DNA of 64,000 nt, from the NCBI GenBank assembly GCA_948794795.1, contig CAQGLR010000002.1:1-64000 (forward strand), in the 5' to 3' direction. Shown one piece after another: positions 1-8,270 of this stretch. The notes beneath the pieces were generated by a model that worked only from the letters and a program-made list of their open reading frames with translations, did no database searches and was not told where the DNA came from. Every line of letters begins with the position of its first letter. The first letter of the stretch is position 1. The translations under genes were made by a program, and so were the position numbers. This DNA is from an uncultured Lachnospiraceae bacterium (lineage in GTDB: Bacteria > Bacillota > Clostridia > Lachnospirales > Lachnospiraceae).

Positions 1-31
1 TTGTATCCCTTAGAAATCAGGTTATTGCCAG

Positions 32-59
32 ATACAACATAATTTTTATTATGTTGTAT
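32..59. terminator. AT-rich perfect hairpin near left edge
   Basis: A 12-bp perfect inverted repeat (ATACAACATAAT and its complement) encloses a TTTT loop. It lies downstream of the minus-strand recombinase gene. It could act as a terminator or be part of a recombination site. No long T-run follows it, so the role is open. Confidence 0.4.
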
Positions 60-220
60 ATATTTATTTTATTTATCATCCAAGCTGTCCTAAAGCTTCT
101 CCATTTCAAAAATATAAATTTATATAAAACTCCCAGTATTTTTTATTTAGTCTAAATAATGTTTTAATATTAATATAATATGCATCTAATGTAAGAATAT
201 ATATGTATATATAACTTTTT

Positions 221-1063
221 TTACACTAATTTCATATTATCAAGCTGTTTCTGGTGTTCTTCATATGTTGTCATAATATAACCTCTTGTTGTTTCTATAC
301 TGCTATGCCCCAGCAGGTCAGCAAGTTTTGCAATATCTTTATCAATTTTGTAAAATGTTTTTGCAAACAAATGTCTTAAATTATGAGGAAAAACTTTTTC
401 ATTTACTACATTTGCTTCACTTCCCAATGCCTTCATCTCTCTCCATAAATTGCTGCGGTCAAGTGCCTTTCCACTAGATGTACAAAATACTATTCCATCA
501 TTTATATTATTTTCCTTTATATATTTAACCAGCATATTTTTAAGTTTTTTAGGAAGAAGTACCTTCCTCTGTTTTCTTTTACAATAAATATCCACAATCC
601 CCTGTTTTACACTGTCAACTGTGACATTAGAAAGCTCACTTATACGTATACCTGTTGAACAAATTGTCTGTATAACCATTGCAAGTCTTTTTTTACCTTT
701 ATATTTTGCAGCATATACAAGTTTCCTGTATTCCTGCATTGATAAATCCCTGCCTGCAGGTGCAAAAACTTCCCTCTGTATGTTGTATGTTTTTACACGC
801 ATACCATACCAGCCCATATATTCTAAAAACCTGTTTACAGCTATAAGAAATGAATTAATACTGGACAGCTTGTACTTTTTATTTATACGCAGGTCTTCTT
901 TATAATCTAATACAAGTCTTTTAGTAATTTCACGCCCGCCAGCATAATCTAAAAGTTTCTTTATATCCCTTATGTATTTGCTTATTGTTGCCCTGCTTTT
1001 TTCTTCTTCTTTTAAATACTCCTTATACTTCTCCAACATTGGTTCTGTAATAATACGTTTCAT
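221..1063 (-). CDS. Tyrosine recombinase / phage-type integrase (XerC/D-like)
   Basis: This 280-residue protein probably performs site-specific DNA strand exchange through a covalent 3'-phosphotyrosine intermediate. Residues 1-90 form a SAM-like core-binding domain and 100-275 the catalytic domain. The catalytic set is visible: Arg140 in TGIRISEL, a beta-hairpin Lys near 163-165, His227 and Arg230 in HNLRH, His253 in LGHSS, and nucleophile Tyr262 in RGYIM. The ATG start is preceded by AGAAAGGAT. It is not next to dnaA or other usual xerC neighbours and lies in AT-rich DNA beside a RadC-like gene, so an integrase of a mobile or decayed element is more likely than housekeeping XerC/D. No attachment sites were recognised. 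Confidence 0.85.
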   Translation of the reverse strand: MKRIITEPMLEKYKEYLKEEEKSRATISKYIRDIKKLLDYAGGREITKRLVLDYKEDLRINKKYKLSSINSFLIAVNRFLEYMGWYGMRVKTYNIQREVFAPAGRDLSMQEYRKLVYAAKYKGKKRLAMVIQTICSTGIRISELSNVTVDSVKQGIVDIYCKRKQRKVLLPKKLKNMLVKYIKENNINDGIVFCTSSGKALDRSNLWREMKALGSEANVVNEKVFPHNLRHLFAKTFYKIDKDIAKLADLLGHSSIETTRGYIMTTYEEHQKQLDNMKLV

Positions 1064-1394
1064 AATATTTATCCTTTCTGTTTATTAAATATAAATAATA
1101 ACAAAATTACTTTTAATTCCAGGTTAATAACCATTATTAAAATAATTAAATATTGAAACAAATTTTACTTTGGATAAATTTATATCTGCAATACATAATA
1201 TTTAATTGTATAAAATGCTATAATAGTTGATAACAACATAGAAGATATCAATTTAAACAAATAAAAACACCAATATTTAACTACCATAATAATATATATA
1301 CTGCTAATAATGACATATATGTATCTATTTATCAACTATAAAATTAATTTTATTTACAAGTAGAGATAATATATATACTAAACTATATTTTTTA
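1064..1394. other. AT-rich intergenic region without recognised gene
   Basis: This stretch between the divergently arranged recombinase and RadC-like genes is very AT-rich. No convincing reading frame, RNA gene or repeat was seen. It probably carries the upstream signals of both genes. Confidence 0.5.
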
Positions 1395-1423
1395 TTGACA
1401 ATATTGTTTATAAATGTTATTAT
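1395..1423 (+). promoter_or_regulatory. Sigma-A-type promoter upstream of the RadC-like gene
   Basis: A consensus TTGACA is separated by 17 bases from TATTAT, about 107 bases before the start of the RadC-like gene and on its strand. Confidence 0.55.
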
Positions 1424-1530
1424 TGAGCATAATAAAAAACTATGAAAATATTAAAAATCTTGTAAGATACTATTTATTATTGGATATGTAAAGACATATA
1501 TAAGAAATATTAAAATGAGGAATATTAATT

Positions 1531-2157
1531 ATGGGAAAAATAACTTATATGGAATTATTTAATGATTTAAATTCTAAAAAACGTAATAAAAAAATTCTTA
1601 TCACAGCAGAAGCTATTGAAAAAATTCAATATATACAGTATGATGGATTTAGTGATGAAGACTGTCAGATTATCGAAACTTTATCTAAACTTGTTTTAAA
1701 AATTTCTAAAGAAAATAATGATTCTAACGAAGTAGCAATAACATATTGTTTAGAAAGTGCTGTTTTAAATTCAAGTTTATTAGATTATATAGGTATAGCC
1801 AAAGGCACTGAACACAATGTTGACCCTTTAAGTGATACAAAATCTTATCATTTAATTAAAAGCTCAAATTCCTGTATAGTTGTACTTATGCATAACCATC
1901 CTTCTTTATCACTGTTTTCCTTACAGGATATACGCTTTTTCTTAGAAAATAGTAATATACGGCTAATGACTGTAATATCAAATTTAGGGAAAATAAATTA
2001 TCTGTTAAGATGTGAAAAATATAACAGGACAGCTGCTATTAAGTTATATAATGAAGCTGTAGAAAAAAGTAATAACTCAAATAATTTAAATGATATGCAG
2101 GATGCTTGTAAATATTTTCTATATAATTCATCAAAAGCCGGAATAAAATATAAATAA
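1531..2157 (+). CDS. RadC-like JAB/MPN (JAMM) domain protein
   Basis: This 208-residue protein belongs to the RadC/JAB metalloprotease-fold family. The zinc-binding JAMM signature is visible as HNHPS followed eight residues later by SLQD (H-x-H-P...S-x-x-D, about residues 114-129). RadC-like proteins are common on mobile elements, where their biochemical role is unresolved; a nuclease or deubiquitinase-like activity cannot be assigned from sequence. The N-terminal half (about 1-75) lacks the classic RadC helix-hairpin-helix region and is unassigned. RBS TGAGGA precedes the ATG. The stop codon overlaps the Shine-Dalgarno of the next small gene, so the two are probably cotranscribed. Confidence 0.75.
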   Translation: MGKITYMELFNDLNSKKRNKKILITAEAIEKIQYIQYDGFSDEDCQIIETLSKLVLKISKENNDSNEVAITYCLESAVLNSSLLDYIGIAKGTEHNVDPLSDTKSYHLIKSSNSCIVVLMHNHPSLSLFSLQDIRFFLENSNIRLMTVISNLGKINYLLRCEKYNRTAAIKLYNEAVEKSNNSNNLNDMQDACKYFLYNSSKAGIKYK

Positions 2158-2169
2158 GGAGGTATTTGT

Positions 2170-2346
2170 ATGCCAGGTTTAAGCGAACTTTATGAAGACC
2201 AGTTGGACGCCATTGAATGGGGGAAAAAAGAAGCTCAACGTCTTGAAACAGCAAAAGTTACTGTAGAAGATGTTGAACAGGCAGTATGGAAAATTGTAGA
2301 AGAAAAAATTGCCACTGGTGAATTCCATCCTAAAAAAGAAGACTAA
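2170..2346 (+). CDS. Small acidic hypothetical protein (58 aa)
   Basis: A 58-residue frame starts with ATG, preceded by a strong AAGGAGG that overlaps the stop of the RadC-like gene. The product is predicted helical and highly charged, beginning MPGLSELYEDQ and ending FHPKKED, with no signal peptide or membrane segment. No family was recognised. The tight coupling to the JAB-domain gene and the good ribosome-binding site support a real gene. It may work with its upstream neighbour, but that is inference. Confidence 0.65.
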   Translation: MPGLSELYEDQLDAIEWGKKEAQRLETAKVTVEDVEQAVWKIVEEKIATGEFHPKKED

Positions 2347-2349
2347 ACT

Positions 2350-2384
2350 AAGCGGGTAAGCAGAAAACACCGGCTTACCCGCTT
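2350..2384. terminator. Hairpin between convergent genes
   Basis: Stem AAGCGGGTAAGC pairs with GCTTACCCGCTT across an 11-base loop, between the small gene on plus and ispG on minus. It is GC-rich and well placed to terminate both, though no strong T-run follows on either side. Confidence 0.6.
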
Positions 2385-2445
2385 GTACTATCCCACTTTT
2401 CCTATACTGGAATAAAATTATATTTTTAATCCTGTTCCAATATTC

Positions 2446-3501
2446 TTACAATTTGGCAATTTCTTCTTTCAATGTGTCAAGAAGCCCTTCTTCTGGCACT
2501 TTTTTAATAACTTCGCCTTTCTTAATAAGAAGTCCTTCACCTTTTCCACCAGCAATACCTATATCAGCTTCCCTTGCTTCACCTGGTCCGTTTACAACAC
2601 AGCCCATTACAGCTATTTTTAAGTCCTTGTCTATATCCATCCCCTTAACCATTTCTTCAACTTTTTCTGCAAGTTCTATAAGGTTTATCTGTGTACGTCC
2701 ACAGGTAGGGCATGATACAACAGTAACACCACCTTTGGCCAGTCCAAGTGTTTTTAATATCAATTTTGCTGAATATACTTCCTGTACAGGGTCTCCTGTC
2801 AATGAAACACGTATAGTATCACCAATGCCCTGGTAAAGAATATTCCCAATACCAACAGCAGATTTAATATTGCCACTTGAAATAGTTCCAGATTCAGTAA
2901 TGCCAACATGAAGCGGATATCCAGACTGCTTTGCAATAAGTTCATGCGCTTTTATGCACATAAGTACGTCTGATGATTTAATACTTATTACAAGATTATC
3001 ATATCCCAGGTCTTCAATCATTTTTACCTGCATAAGTGCGCTTTTCACAAGACCTTCTGCAGTAACTTTTCCATATTCTTCAATTATTTCTTTCTCAAGT
3101 GAACCACTGTTTACGCCTACACGTATAGGGATATTCCTCTCTTTTGCTGCCATTACTACTGCTTTAACTTTGTCTTTTGTACCTATATTTCCTGGATTAA
3201 TCCTAATCTTATCTGCACCATTTTCTATAGCTGCTAATGCAAGCCTGTAATCAAAATGTATATCAGCTACAAGCGGGATGTGTATACCCTTTTTAATCTC
3301 CTTTAATGCGCCAGCAGCCTCCATAGATGGCACAGCACACCTTATAATATCACATCCTGCCTTTTCTAAACTTAATATCTGTGAAATTGTAGCTTTGGCA
3401 TCCTCTGTCTTTGTATTTGTCATAGACTGGACTGCCACTGGACTGCCGCCGCCTATATTTACACCACCTATATTTACTATCTTTGTATTATCCCTGTACA
3501 T
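2446..3501 (-). CDS. ispG: 4-hydroxy-3-methylbut-2-enyl diphosphate synthase
   Basis: IspG (GcpE) converts methylerythritol cyclodiphosphate to HMBPP in the MEP isoprenoid pathway, using a [4Fe-4S] cluster and flavodoxin or ferredoxin electrons in the cytosol. The TIM-barrel starts with IGGVNIGGGSPVAVQSMTNT. Cluster ligands are Cys264 and Cys267 (SCPTCGRTQ) and Cys301 (GCVVNGPGEA). Glu308, in the last motif, is the conserved glutamate. At 351 residues it matches the family. The ATG at 3501, preceded by GGGGGAT, is preferred over an upstream in-frame TTG. It is the last gene of the uppS-cdsA-dxr-rseP-ispG series and only 20 bases from rseP. Confidence 0.96.
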   Translation of the reverse strand: MYRDNTKIVNIGGVNIGGGSPVAVQSMTNTKTEDAKATISQILSLEKAGCDIIRCAVPSMEAAGALKEIKKGIHIPLVADIHFDYRLALAAIENGADKIRINPGNIGTKDKVKAVVMAAKERNIPIRVGVNSGSLEKEIIEEYGKVTAEGLVKSALMQVKMIEDLGYDNLVISIKSSDVLMCIKAHELIAKQSGYPLHVGITESGTISSGNIKSAVGIGNILYQGIGDTIRVSLTGDPVQEVYSAKLILKTLGLAKGGVTVVSCPTCGRTQINLIELAEKVEEMVKGMDIDKDLKIAVMGCVVNGPGEAREADIGIAGGKGEGLLIKKGEVIKKVPEEGLLDTLKEEIAKL

Positions 3502-3521
3502 AATATCCCCCAAAATATTAT

Positions 3522-4880
3522 TTACTTTATAATTTTTATAATATCATTATACATTACAAATACCATGAATAACATTAATACTACAAGGCCTGCAAAATGT
3601 ACAAATCCTTCCTTTTCCCTGTCAACTGGCTTTCCACGTATTGCTTCTATAAGTATAAATACAAGTCTTCCTCCATCAAGTGCAGGAAGTGGTAAAAGGT
3701 TCATTACACCAAGGTTAGCACTAAGCAGCACAGACATATAAAGCATCTGCATAATTACAGCCATAATCCCAAGGCTTTTACTCTGGTCAATCGCAGTACC
3801 TACAACATTTACAATTCCAACAGGCCCTGACACATCATTCATTGAAAGCTTTCCCGTTATTAACTGTCCAAGGCTTGCAACAGTTGTAACTATCCAGTAT
3901 TTTACTTCAACAAAACTGTATTTTAATACATCAAGAGGGCTTCCTCCTTTTTCATCAAATGCAGCATTAAAACCAAGTGTATATGATTCGTATTCTACAG
4001 GAGTAACAGAAAACTGCTGTTCCATTCCATCCCGTTCTATTACAAAATTTACCTCTTTACCATCCTGGTTAGCTGTGTTCATGGCAGTGCTTAGCCCGCC
4101 AGCATTTAAAATTTCTTCCCCATTAACTGATTTAATTATATCACCAGCTTTAATACCTGCTTTTTCAAATGCACCACCTTCTGTAACCTGGCTTATCTGT
4201 GAACTTTCTTTTTCATTTGAAGGGTATGAGAAACCAAAAAGATATGTTTTATAATAAGGGTCAATTTTAAATGTCTTTATCTCCCCATTACGCTCTATCT
4301 CTACTTCCACCTCATCACCATTAAGCGGATGAAGCTGTGTATAAGTAGAAATTTCACGTCCTATTGTTATCTTCTTACCATTAACTTTTTTAACTACATC
4401 CCCTGTTTCAAGGCCACTCTGGCTTGCTGGCTGGTTATTGTAAACCTGTCTTATTATTGGATAGTCAATGCCTGAATAAGAAAGTATAATTATTGAAAAT
4501 ACAAATGCCAGTATAAAATTAAAAAACGGTCCCGCAAATACTACAGAAAACCTTGCCCACACACCTTTGCTGTTAAATGAGTTTTCAGCGTCGTTTTCTT
4601 CATCTTCACCAATCATTGCACATGAACCACCAACTGGAAAAAGTTTCCAGGAATATTTTGTCACGTCCTGCCAGTCTTCCCTGCTTTCAAAATCTTTCTG
4701 TGAACAGAAAAGTTTAATTACACCACCTTTTTTTGTCCTGGCATATGTTATAATTCTTGGTCCCATGCCTACAGAGAACTCTGGAACTCCTACACCGTTT
4801 TTCTTGGCAAGGAAAAAGTGCCCTAGCTCATGTATTACTACAATCACTGTAAATATAAGTAATGCTACAATAATATTCAT
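3522..4880 (-). CDS. rseP: RIP metalloprotease RseP (site-2 protease family)
   Basis: This is a zinc intramembrane protease that cleaves transmembrane segments, for example of anti-sigma factors or leftover signal peptides. HELGH (His17, Glu18, His21) lies in the first membrane segment and LPLPALDGGRL, with the third zinc ligand, near the C-terminus. Two PDZ-like regions occur at about 160-230 and 235-310; the family in Firmicutes often has only one. At least four membrane segments are visible. Length is 452 residues from the ATG at 4880, preceded by GGAGGTTTTATA; an upstream GTG lies over this RBS and is rejected. It follows dxr closely, as in many Firmicutes. Confidence 0.93.
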   Translation of the reverse strand: MNIIVALLIFTVIVVIHELGHFFLAKKNGVGVPEFSVGMGPRIITYARTKKGGVIKLFCSQKDFESREDWQDVTKYSWKLFPVGGSCAMIGEDEENDAENSFNSKGVWARFSVVFAGPFFNFILAFVFSIIILSYSGIDYPIIRQVYNNQPASQSGLETGDVVKKVNGKKITIGREISTYTQLHPLNGDEVEVEIERNGEIKTFKIDPYYKTYLFGFSYPSNEKESSQISQVTEGGAFEKAGIKAGDIIKSVNGEEILNAGGLSTAMNTANQDGKEVNFVIERDGMEQQFSVTPVEYESYTLGFNAAFDEKGGSPLDVLKYSFVEVKYWIVTTVASLGQLITGKLSMNDVSGPVGIVNVVGTAIDQSKSLGIMAVIMQMLYMSVLLSANLGVMNLLPLPALDGGRLVFILIEAIRGKPVDREKEGFVHFAGLVVLMLFMVFVMYNDIIKIIK

Positions 4881-4916
4881 TATAAAACCTCCATAGATAT
4901 TCACTGCCAGCTTCTG

Positions 4917-6065
4917 TTACATACTCTCAATAAAGCTGTATACATCCTGTTCAATTTCAAGTATATCACTTAATGATGGATTATCAATGTTTTTATGTTT
5001 CTGCATACATTCTTTTATTATCCGTATTATATCCAGATAACCAGCCTTCCTTTCAAGGAACATGGCTACTGCCTTTTCATTGGCAGCATTAAATACTGTA
5101 AGCATGCTTCCTCCTGCCTGGCCTGCCTCATATGCAAGCTTAAGCCCTTCAAAAGTTTCCAGGTCGGGTTTCTCAAATGTAATCTGGGACATTCTATAGA
5201 AGTCAAGGCGTTCTCCTGGAAGATACCGCCTCTCTGGATAAGTAAGCGCATACTGTATAGGAAGCTTCATATCAGGTGTTCCAAGTTGTGCAATTACTGC
5301 CCCGTCTTCAAATTCTACCATGGAATGTATTACGCTTTGGGGCTGTATCACAACTTCAATATTATCAAAACCCATATTAAAAAGCCATTTTGCTTCTATT
5401 ACTTCAAGCCCCTTATTAACCATTGTTGAAGAATCAACTGTAATCTTCTTTCCCATAGACCAGTTAGGATGTTTAAGTGCATCTTCTGGCGTTATATTCT
5501 TAAGAGCTTCCTTTTTCATGCCACGGAATGGTCCCCCTGAAGCTGTAAGGATTATTCTGGCAGGTTTATTATTATATTTTCCACTTATACACTGGAATAT
5601 AGCAGAATGTTCACTGTCAACTGGAAGAAGCTTTACTCCATACTTATGAACCATAGGCATAATAATATGCCCAGCTGTAACAAGAGTTTCTTTATTTGCA
5701 AATGCTATATCTTTTCCTGTCTTAATTGCTTCAATTACAGGCTTTATCCCTATCATTCCTGAAACCGCCGCAACAACAATATCTGCACCATCTATTGTTG
5801 CACACTCCACAAGACCATCCATGCCTGTTACAACTTTTGTCTTACTGTTTCCTTTTGTTTCAAGGCGTTTCTTTAATTCAAGTGCCTTTCCTCTGTCATA
5901 TATACATACAAGCTCTGGCATAAACGTATTGGCCTGCTTTTCTGCAAGGTCTGTATTACTGCCTGCTGCCAATGCTTTTACATGCATATCTTTGTTATTA
6001 TTTATTACTTCAAGGGTCTGTGTGCCTATAGAACCCGTTGAGCCTAATATAACTATCTCTTTCAT
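4917..6065 (-). CDS. dxr: 1-deoxy-D-xylulose 5-phosphate reductoisomerase
   Basis: Dxr commits DXP to the MEP pathway by NADPH-dependent rearrangement and reduction to MEP. The N-terminus has the NADPH-binding GSTGSIG. Active-site and metal motifs KETLVTAG, VDSEHSAIFQC and ASGGPF follow, then HPNWSMGKKITVDSSTMVNK. The 382-residue length is typical. The start chosen is ATG at 6065, giving the usual MKEIVILGSTG; an ATG five codons upstream is possible because GGAG lies near both. It sits between cdsA and rseP, the standard Firmicute order. Confidence 0.96.
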   Translation of the reverse strand: MKEIVILGSTGSIGTQTLEVINNNKDMHVKALAAGSNTDLAEKQANTFMPELVCIYDRGKALELKKRLETKGNSKTKVVTGMDGLVECATIDGADIVVAAVSGMIGIKPVIEAIKTGKDIAFANKETLVTAGHIIMPMVHKYGVKLLPVDSEHSAIFQCISGKYNNKPARIILTASGGPFRGMKKEALKNITPEDALKHPNWSMGKKITVDSSTMVNKGLEVIEAKWLFNMGFDNIEVVIQPQSVIHSMVEFEDGAVIAQLGTPDMKLPIQYALTYPERRYLPGERLDFYRMSQITFEKPDLETFEGLKLAYEAGQAGGSMLTVFNAANEKAVAMFLERKAGYLDIIRIIKECMQKHKNIDNPSLSDILEIEQDVYSFIESM

Positions 6066-6122
6066 ATTTCCTAACTCCATGCCAGGATGTTTTTATCCTG
6101 TATAAAACCTGTATTTTTTGTA

Positions 6123-6911
6123 TTACATCATAAACCTTATAAGATAATATACTACTGGTGCAGTAAATATAATACTGTCAAACCTGTCCAGTATACCACC
6201 ATGTCCAGGTATAAGTTTCCCATAATCTTTAATATTATGGTTTCTTTTAATAGCGGAGGCAGCAAGGTCGCCAATCTGCGAAATAACAGAAGAAACTGCA
6301 CCTATTACAGGAAGCTGCCACCATACATTCCTGTCATTATAAAATACTGCTGCAAATATAAATCCAATTAATGCTGCACCAGCAATGCCACCAAGGCATC
6401 CTTCTATTGTTTTATTAGGGCTGAGTTCAGATGGCATCTTATGCTTTCCTATAAGTTTGCCTACACAGTAAGCACAAGTATCAGAACCCCATGCACCAAT
6501 ATATATAAGCCATACAAGTAAAATCCCATTTTCTACAAACCTTACTTTAAATACAAATGATAACATAACTGTTACATATATAATCCCAAAAAACAGCATT
6601 GTTATTTGCTCTGAATTAAACCTTGGATAGCTTATAACATAACATGCCATAAATACCATTAATGATAATATAAGCCACATTATAAGGTATTCATATTCAT
6701 CATTAAGTAACAGGATATCTGTAACAATACTTGAAATATATCCAGCTAGTGCAGGAGGTGTTTTCTCCATCCTGGCTGCTTTGTAAAGTTCAAAAAGCCC
6801 AATTAAAGAAATTGCTGTTATAACCCAGAATAATGGATAGCCTCCATATACCATAAGGGCTATTGTAATTGCCATAAGGACAATCCCGCTGGCAAGCCTT
6901 GTCTTGAACAT
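6123..6911 (-). CDS. cdsA: Phosphatidate cytidylyltransferase
   Basis: CdsA makes CDP-diacylglycerol from phosphatidic acid and CTP at the membrane, the branch point of phospholipid synthesis. The 262-residue protein has about seven or eight hydrophobic helices. The family signature is visible near the C-terminus: SAIKRNHNIKDYG followed by KLIPGHGGILDRFDS, with the metal-binding aspartates. The interior motif DTCAYCVGKLIGKHKM is also typical. It lies downstream of uppS and upstream of dxr. Confidence 0.94.
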   Translation of the reverse strand: MFKTRLASGIVLMAITIALMVYGGYPLFWVITAISLIGLFELYKAARMEKTPPALAGYISSIVTDILLLNDEYEYLIMWLILSLMVFMACYVISYPRFNSEQITMLFFGIIYVTVMLSFVFKVRFVENGILLVWLIYIGAWGSDTCAYCVGKLIGKHKMPSELSPNKTIEGCLGGIAGAALIGFIFAAVFYNDRNVWWQLPVIGAVSSVISQIGDLAASAIKRNHNIKDYGKLIPGHGGILDRFDSIIFTAPVVYYLIRFMM

Positions 6912-6965
6912 TTTAAAAATCCTTTCTGCTAAAATCCAGCTTTATCATATAATTTCCCTTATACG

Positions 6966-7679
6966 CTATACTCCTCCGTAACGCCTGTCCCTTGTCCTGT
7001 AAAACTCTACAGCTTTTTCAAGCTCTTTTTTATCAAAATCCGGCCAGAGTACATCAGTAAAATAAAATTCTGCATACGCAAGCTGCCATAAAAGATAATT
7101 GGACAGCCGTTGTTCACCACTTGTCCTGATCATAAGGTCTGGGTCTGGTATGCCATATGTATCAAGATGTGATGATATAACATCCTCATCTATATTATTT
7201 ATATCAAGTTTTCCCTCTTCTATTTCATGGGCTATTTTTATAATGCCACGCTTGATTTCGTCACGGCTCCCATAATTTAAAGCAACCTGGAAATGAAGCC
7301 CTGTATTTTTTGCAGAAACTTTTTCAAGTTCTACAATTCTTTCCTGCAAACCCTTGTCAAGACGTGAAATATCGCCTATGACACGCACCTGCATATTATT
7401 TTTCCTGCTGGTGCTAATACAATCTTTTAAATAACTGCCAAGCAGTTTCATCAGGGCATCTACTTCATCTTTTGGCCTTGCCCAGTTTTCAGTGGAAAAT
7501 GCATACATAGTTACATATTCTATACCCATGTCCCATGCTGCTGCACATATTTTTTCAACATTTTTACTTCCAGCAGCATGTCCTGCATTGCGGGGAAGCA
7601 GCCTTTTCTTCGCCCATCTCCCATTGCCATCTAATATAACTGCTACATGTCTTGGCACACTTCTTACATTATCTGACAT
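6966..7679 (-). CDS. uppS: Undecaprenyl diphosphate synthase (cis-isoprenyltransferase)
   Basis: UppS condenses FPP with isopentenyl diphosphate to form the C55 carrier used for peptidoglycan and wall polymers. The signature HVAVILDGNGRWAKKR has the catalytic Asp, and the C-terminal stretch has SGEQRLSNYLLWQ and YAEFYFTDVLWPDF. The ATG at 7679 with upstream GAAAGGGAAAC gives 237 residues, the family norm; a longer frame adds about 16 residues without a good RBS. It is the first gene of the uppS-cdsA-dxr-rseP-ispG operon. It is normally just after frr, but here a plus-strand glycosyltransferase and repeats separate them. Confidence 0.95.
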   Translation of the reverse strand: MSDNVRSVPRHVAVILDGNGRWAKKRLLPRNAGHAAGSKNVEKICAAAWDMGIEYVTMYAFSTENWARPKDEVDALMKLLGSYLKDCISTSRKNNMQVRVIGDISRLDKGLQERIVELEKVSAKNTGLHFQVALNYGSRDEIKRGIIKIAHEIEEGKLDINNIDEDVISSHLDTYGIPDPDLMIRTSGEQRLSNYLLWQLAYAEFYFTDVLWPDFDKKELEKAVEFYRTRDRRYGGV

Positions 7680-7774
7680 CTTTGTTTCCCTTTCATTAAA
7701 TGTTTTACTGCTTATTATAATAAGCAAAAAACTTTTCTATAAATAATATAATCTCCAATATTACTGCAAAATAT

Positions 7775-7801
7775 TAAGGGACAGGCTTTGCCTATCCCTT
7801 A
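7775..7801 (-). terminator. Hairpin upstream of uppS
   Basis: TAAGGGATAGGC pairs with GCCTGTCCCTTA on the minus strand (one G-U pair, AAA loop) and is followed by AATATTTTG. It could be the old terminator or attenuator between frr and uppS. No peptide or riboswitch-like leader was recognised. Confidence 0.4.
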
Positions 7802-7846
7802 TGCCAACAACTAATTTTAACAAGTAAAAACTGGAAAGTCAATAGA

Positions 7847-7999
7847 TTTCCAGTTATCTTATTTTGTATTTCTGGATATGCACGGTTTATATATCTATAT
7901 ATCCATTTTCCATCCATGGGTGCTTACGGAATAATGGATATATAGATATTGTAAACCTGTTTCATGGAATAAATATACAAAATAATAGTATAACTGGAA
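7847..7999. repeat. Long inverted-repeat element, copy 1 (short form)
   Basis: The ends TTTCCAGTTAT and ATAACTGGAAA are inverted repeats. Inside are paired arms with ATATATCTATATATCCAT facing ATGGATATATAGATAT. Inner flanks CACGGTTTA and TAAACCTGTTT match the copy at 18.3 kb. The centre is shortened to GGGTGCTTACGG, a trace of that copy's core. It is non-coding; weak reading frames through it are not conserved. Confidence 0.7.
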
Positions 8000-8177
8000 A
8001 TTACACAAATATGCCAGTACATAAGTCTATTATTTTATGTATAATAGCAGAAGCAGATTTTATAAAACCTAAAACAGGATACAAGCACTTGCGGGGTTAA
8101 AGTACCCCTTTTTATAGAATTATTGCTGGCAGCTGGCATGAAAACCCCTGTGTAATAAAAAAATGGGGAAACTCAAA
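7992..8177. repeat. Degenerate inverted-repeat element, copy 2
   Basis: The left arm GGAAATTACACAAATATGCCAG resembles the left arms at 18.7 and 43.9 kb. The right arm, from GCTGGCA to AAAAAAATGGGGAAACTCAAA, resembles right ends at 18.69, 18.93 and 31.56 kb. The middle retains CAAGCACTTGCGGGG, a degraded core strand. The sequence ATGGGGAAACTCAAA looks like a start codon but leads to no lasting frame. Confidence 0.55.
8093..8113 (+). terminator. Short intrinsic-terminator-like hairpin
   Basis: GGGGT pairs with ACCCC around a six-base loop and is followed directly by TTTTT on the plus strand, upstream of the glycosyltransferase promoter. The stem is short. Confidence 0.4.
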
Positions 8178-8188
8178 TATGCTTTTTA

Positions 8189-8217
8189 TTTACATTACAA
8201 AATGCTTTTGATATAAT
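8189..8217 (+). promoter_or_regulatory. Sigma-A-type promoter for the glycosyltransferase
   Basis: TTTACA, a 17-base spacer and TATAAT lie 54 bases before the glycosyltransferase start, directly right of the end of repeat copy 2. Confidence 0.6.
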
Positions 8218-8270
8218 AAGCGCATACTGGTTATTAATGATATTAAGTATATAGCGGAATGGAGATTATT

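Noticed and set aside
7864..8100. 78-codon frame on plus
   Set aside because: It covers two repeat elements, has no RBS and an odd Ile/Tyr-rich composition.
8155..8215. ATGGGGAAACTCAAA as a gene start
   Set aside because: It recurs at several element ends but leads to different short frames that stop within about 20 codons; better explained as the element end.
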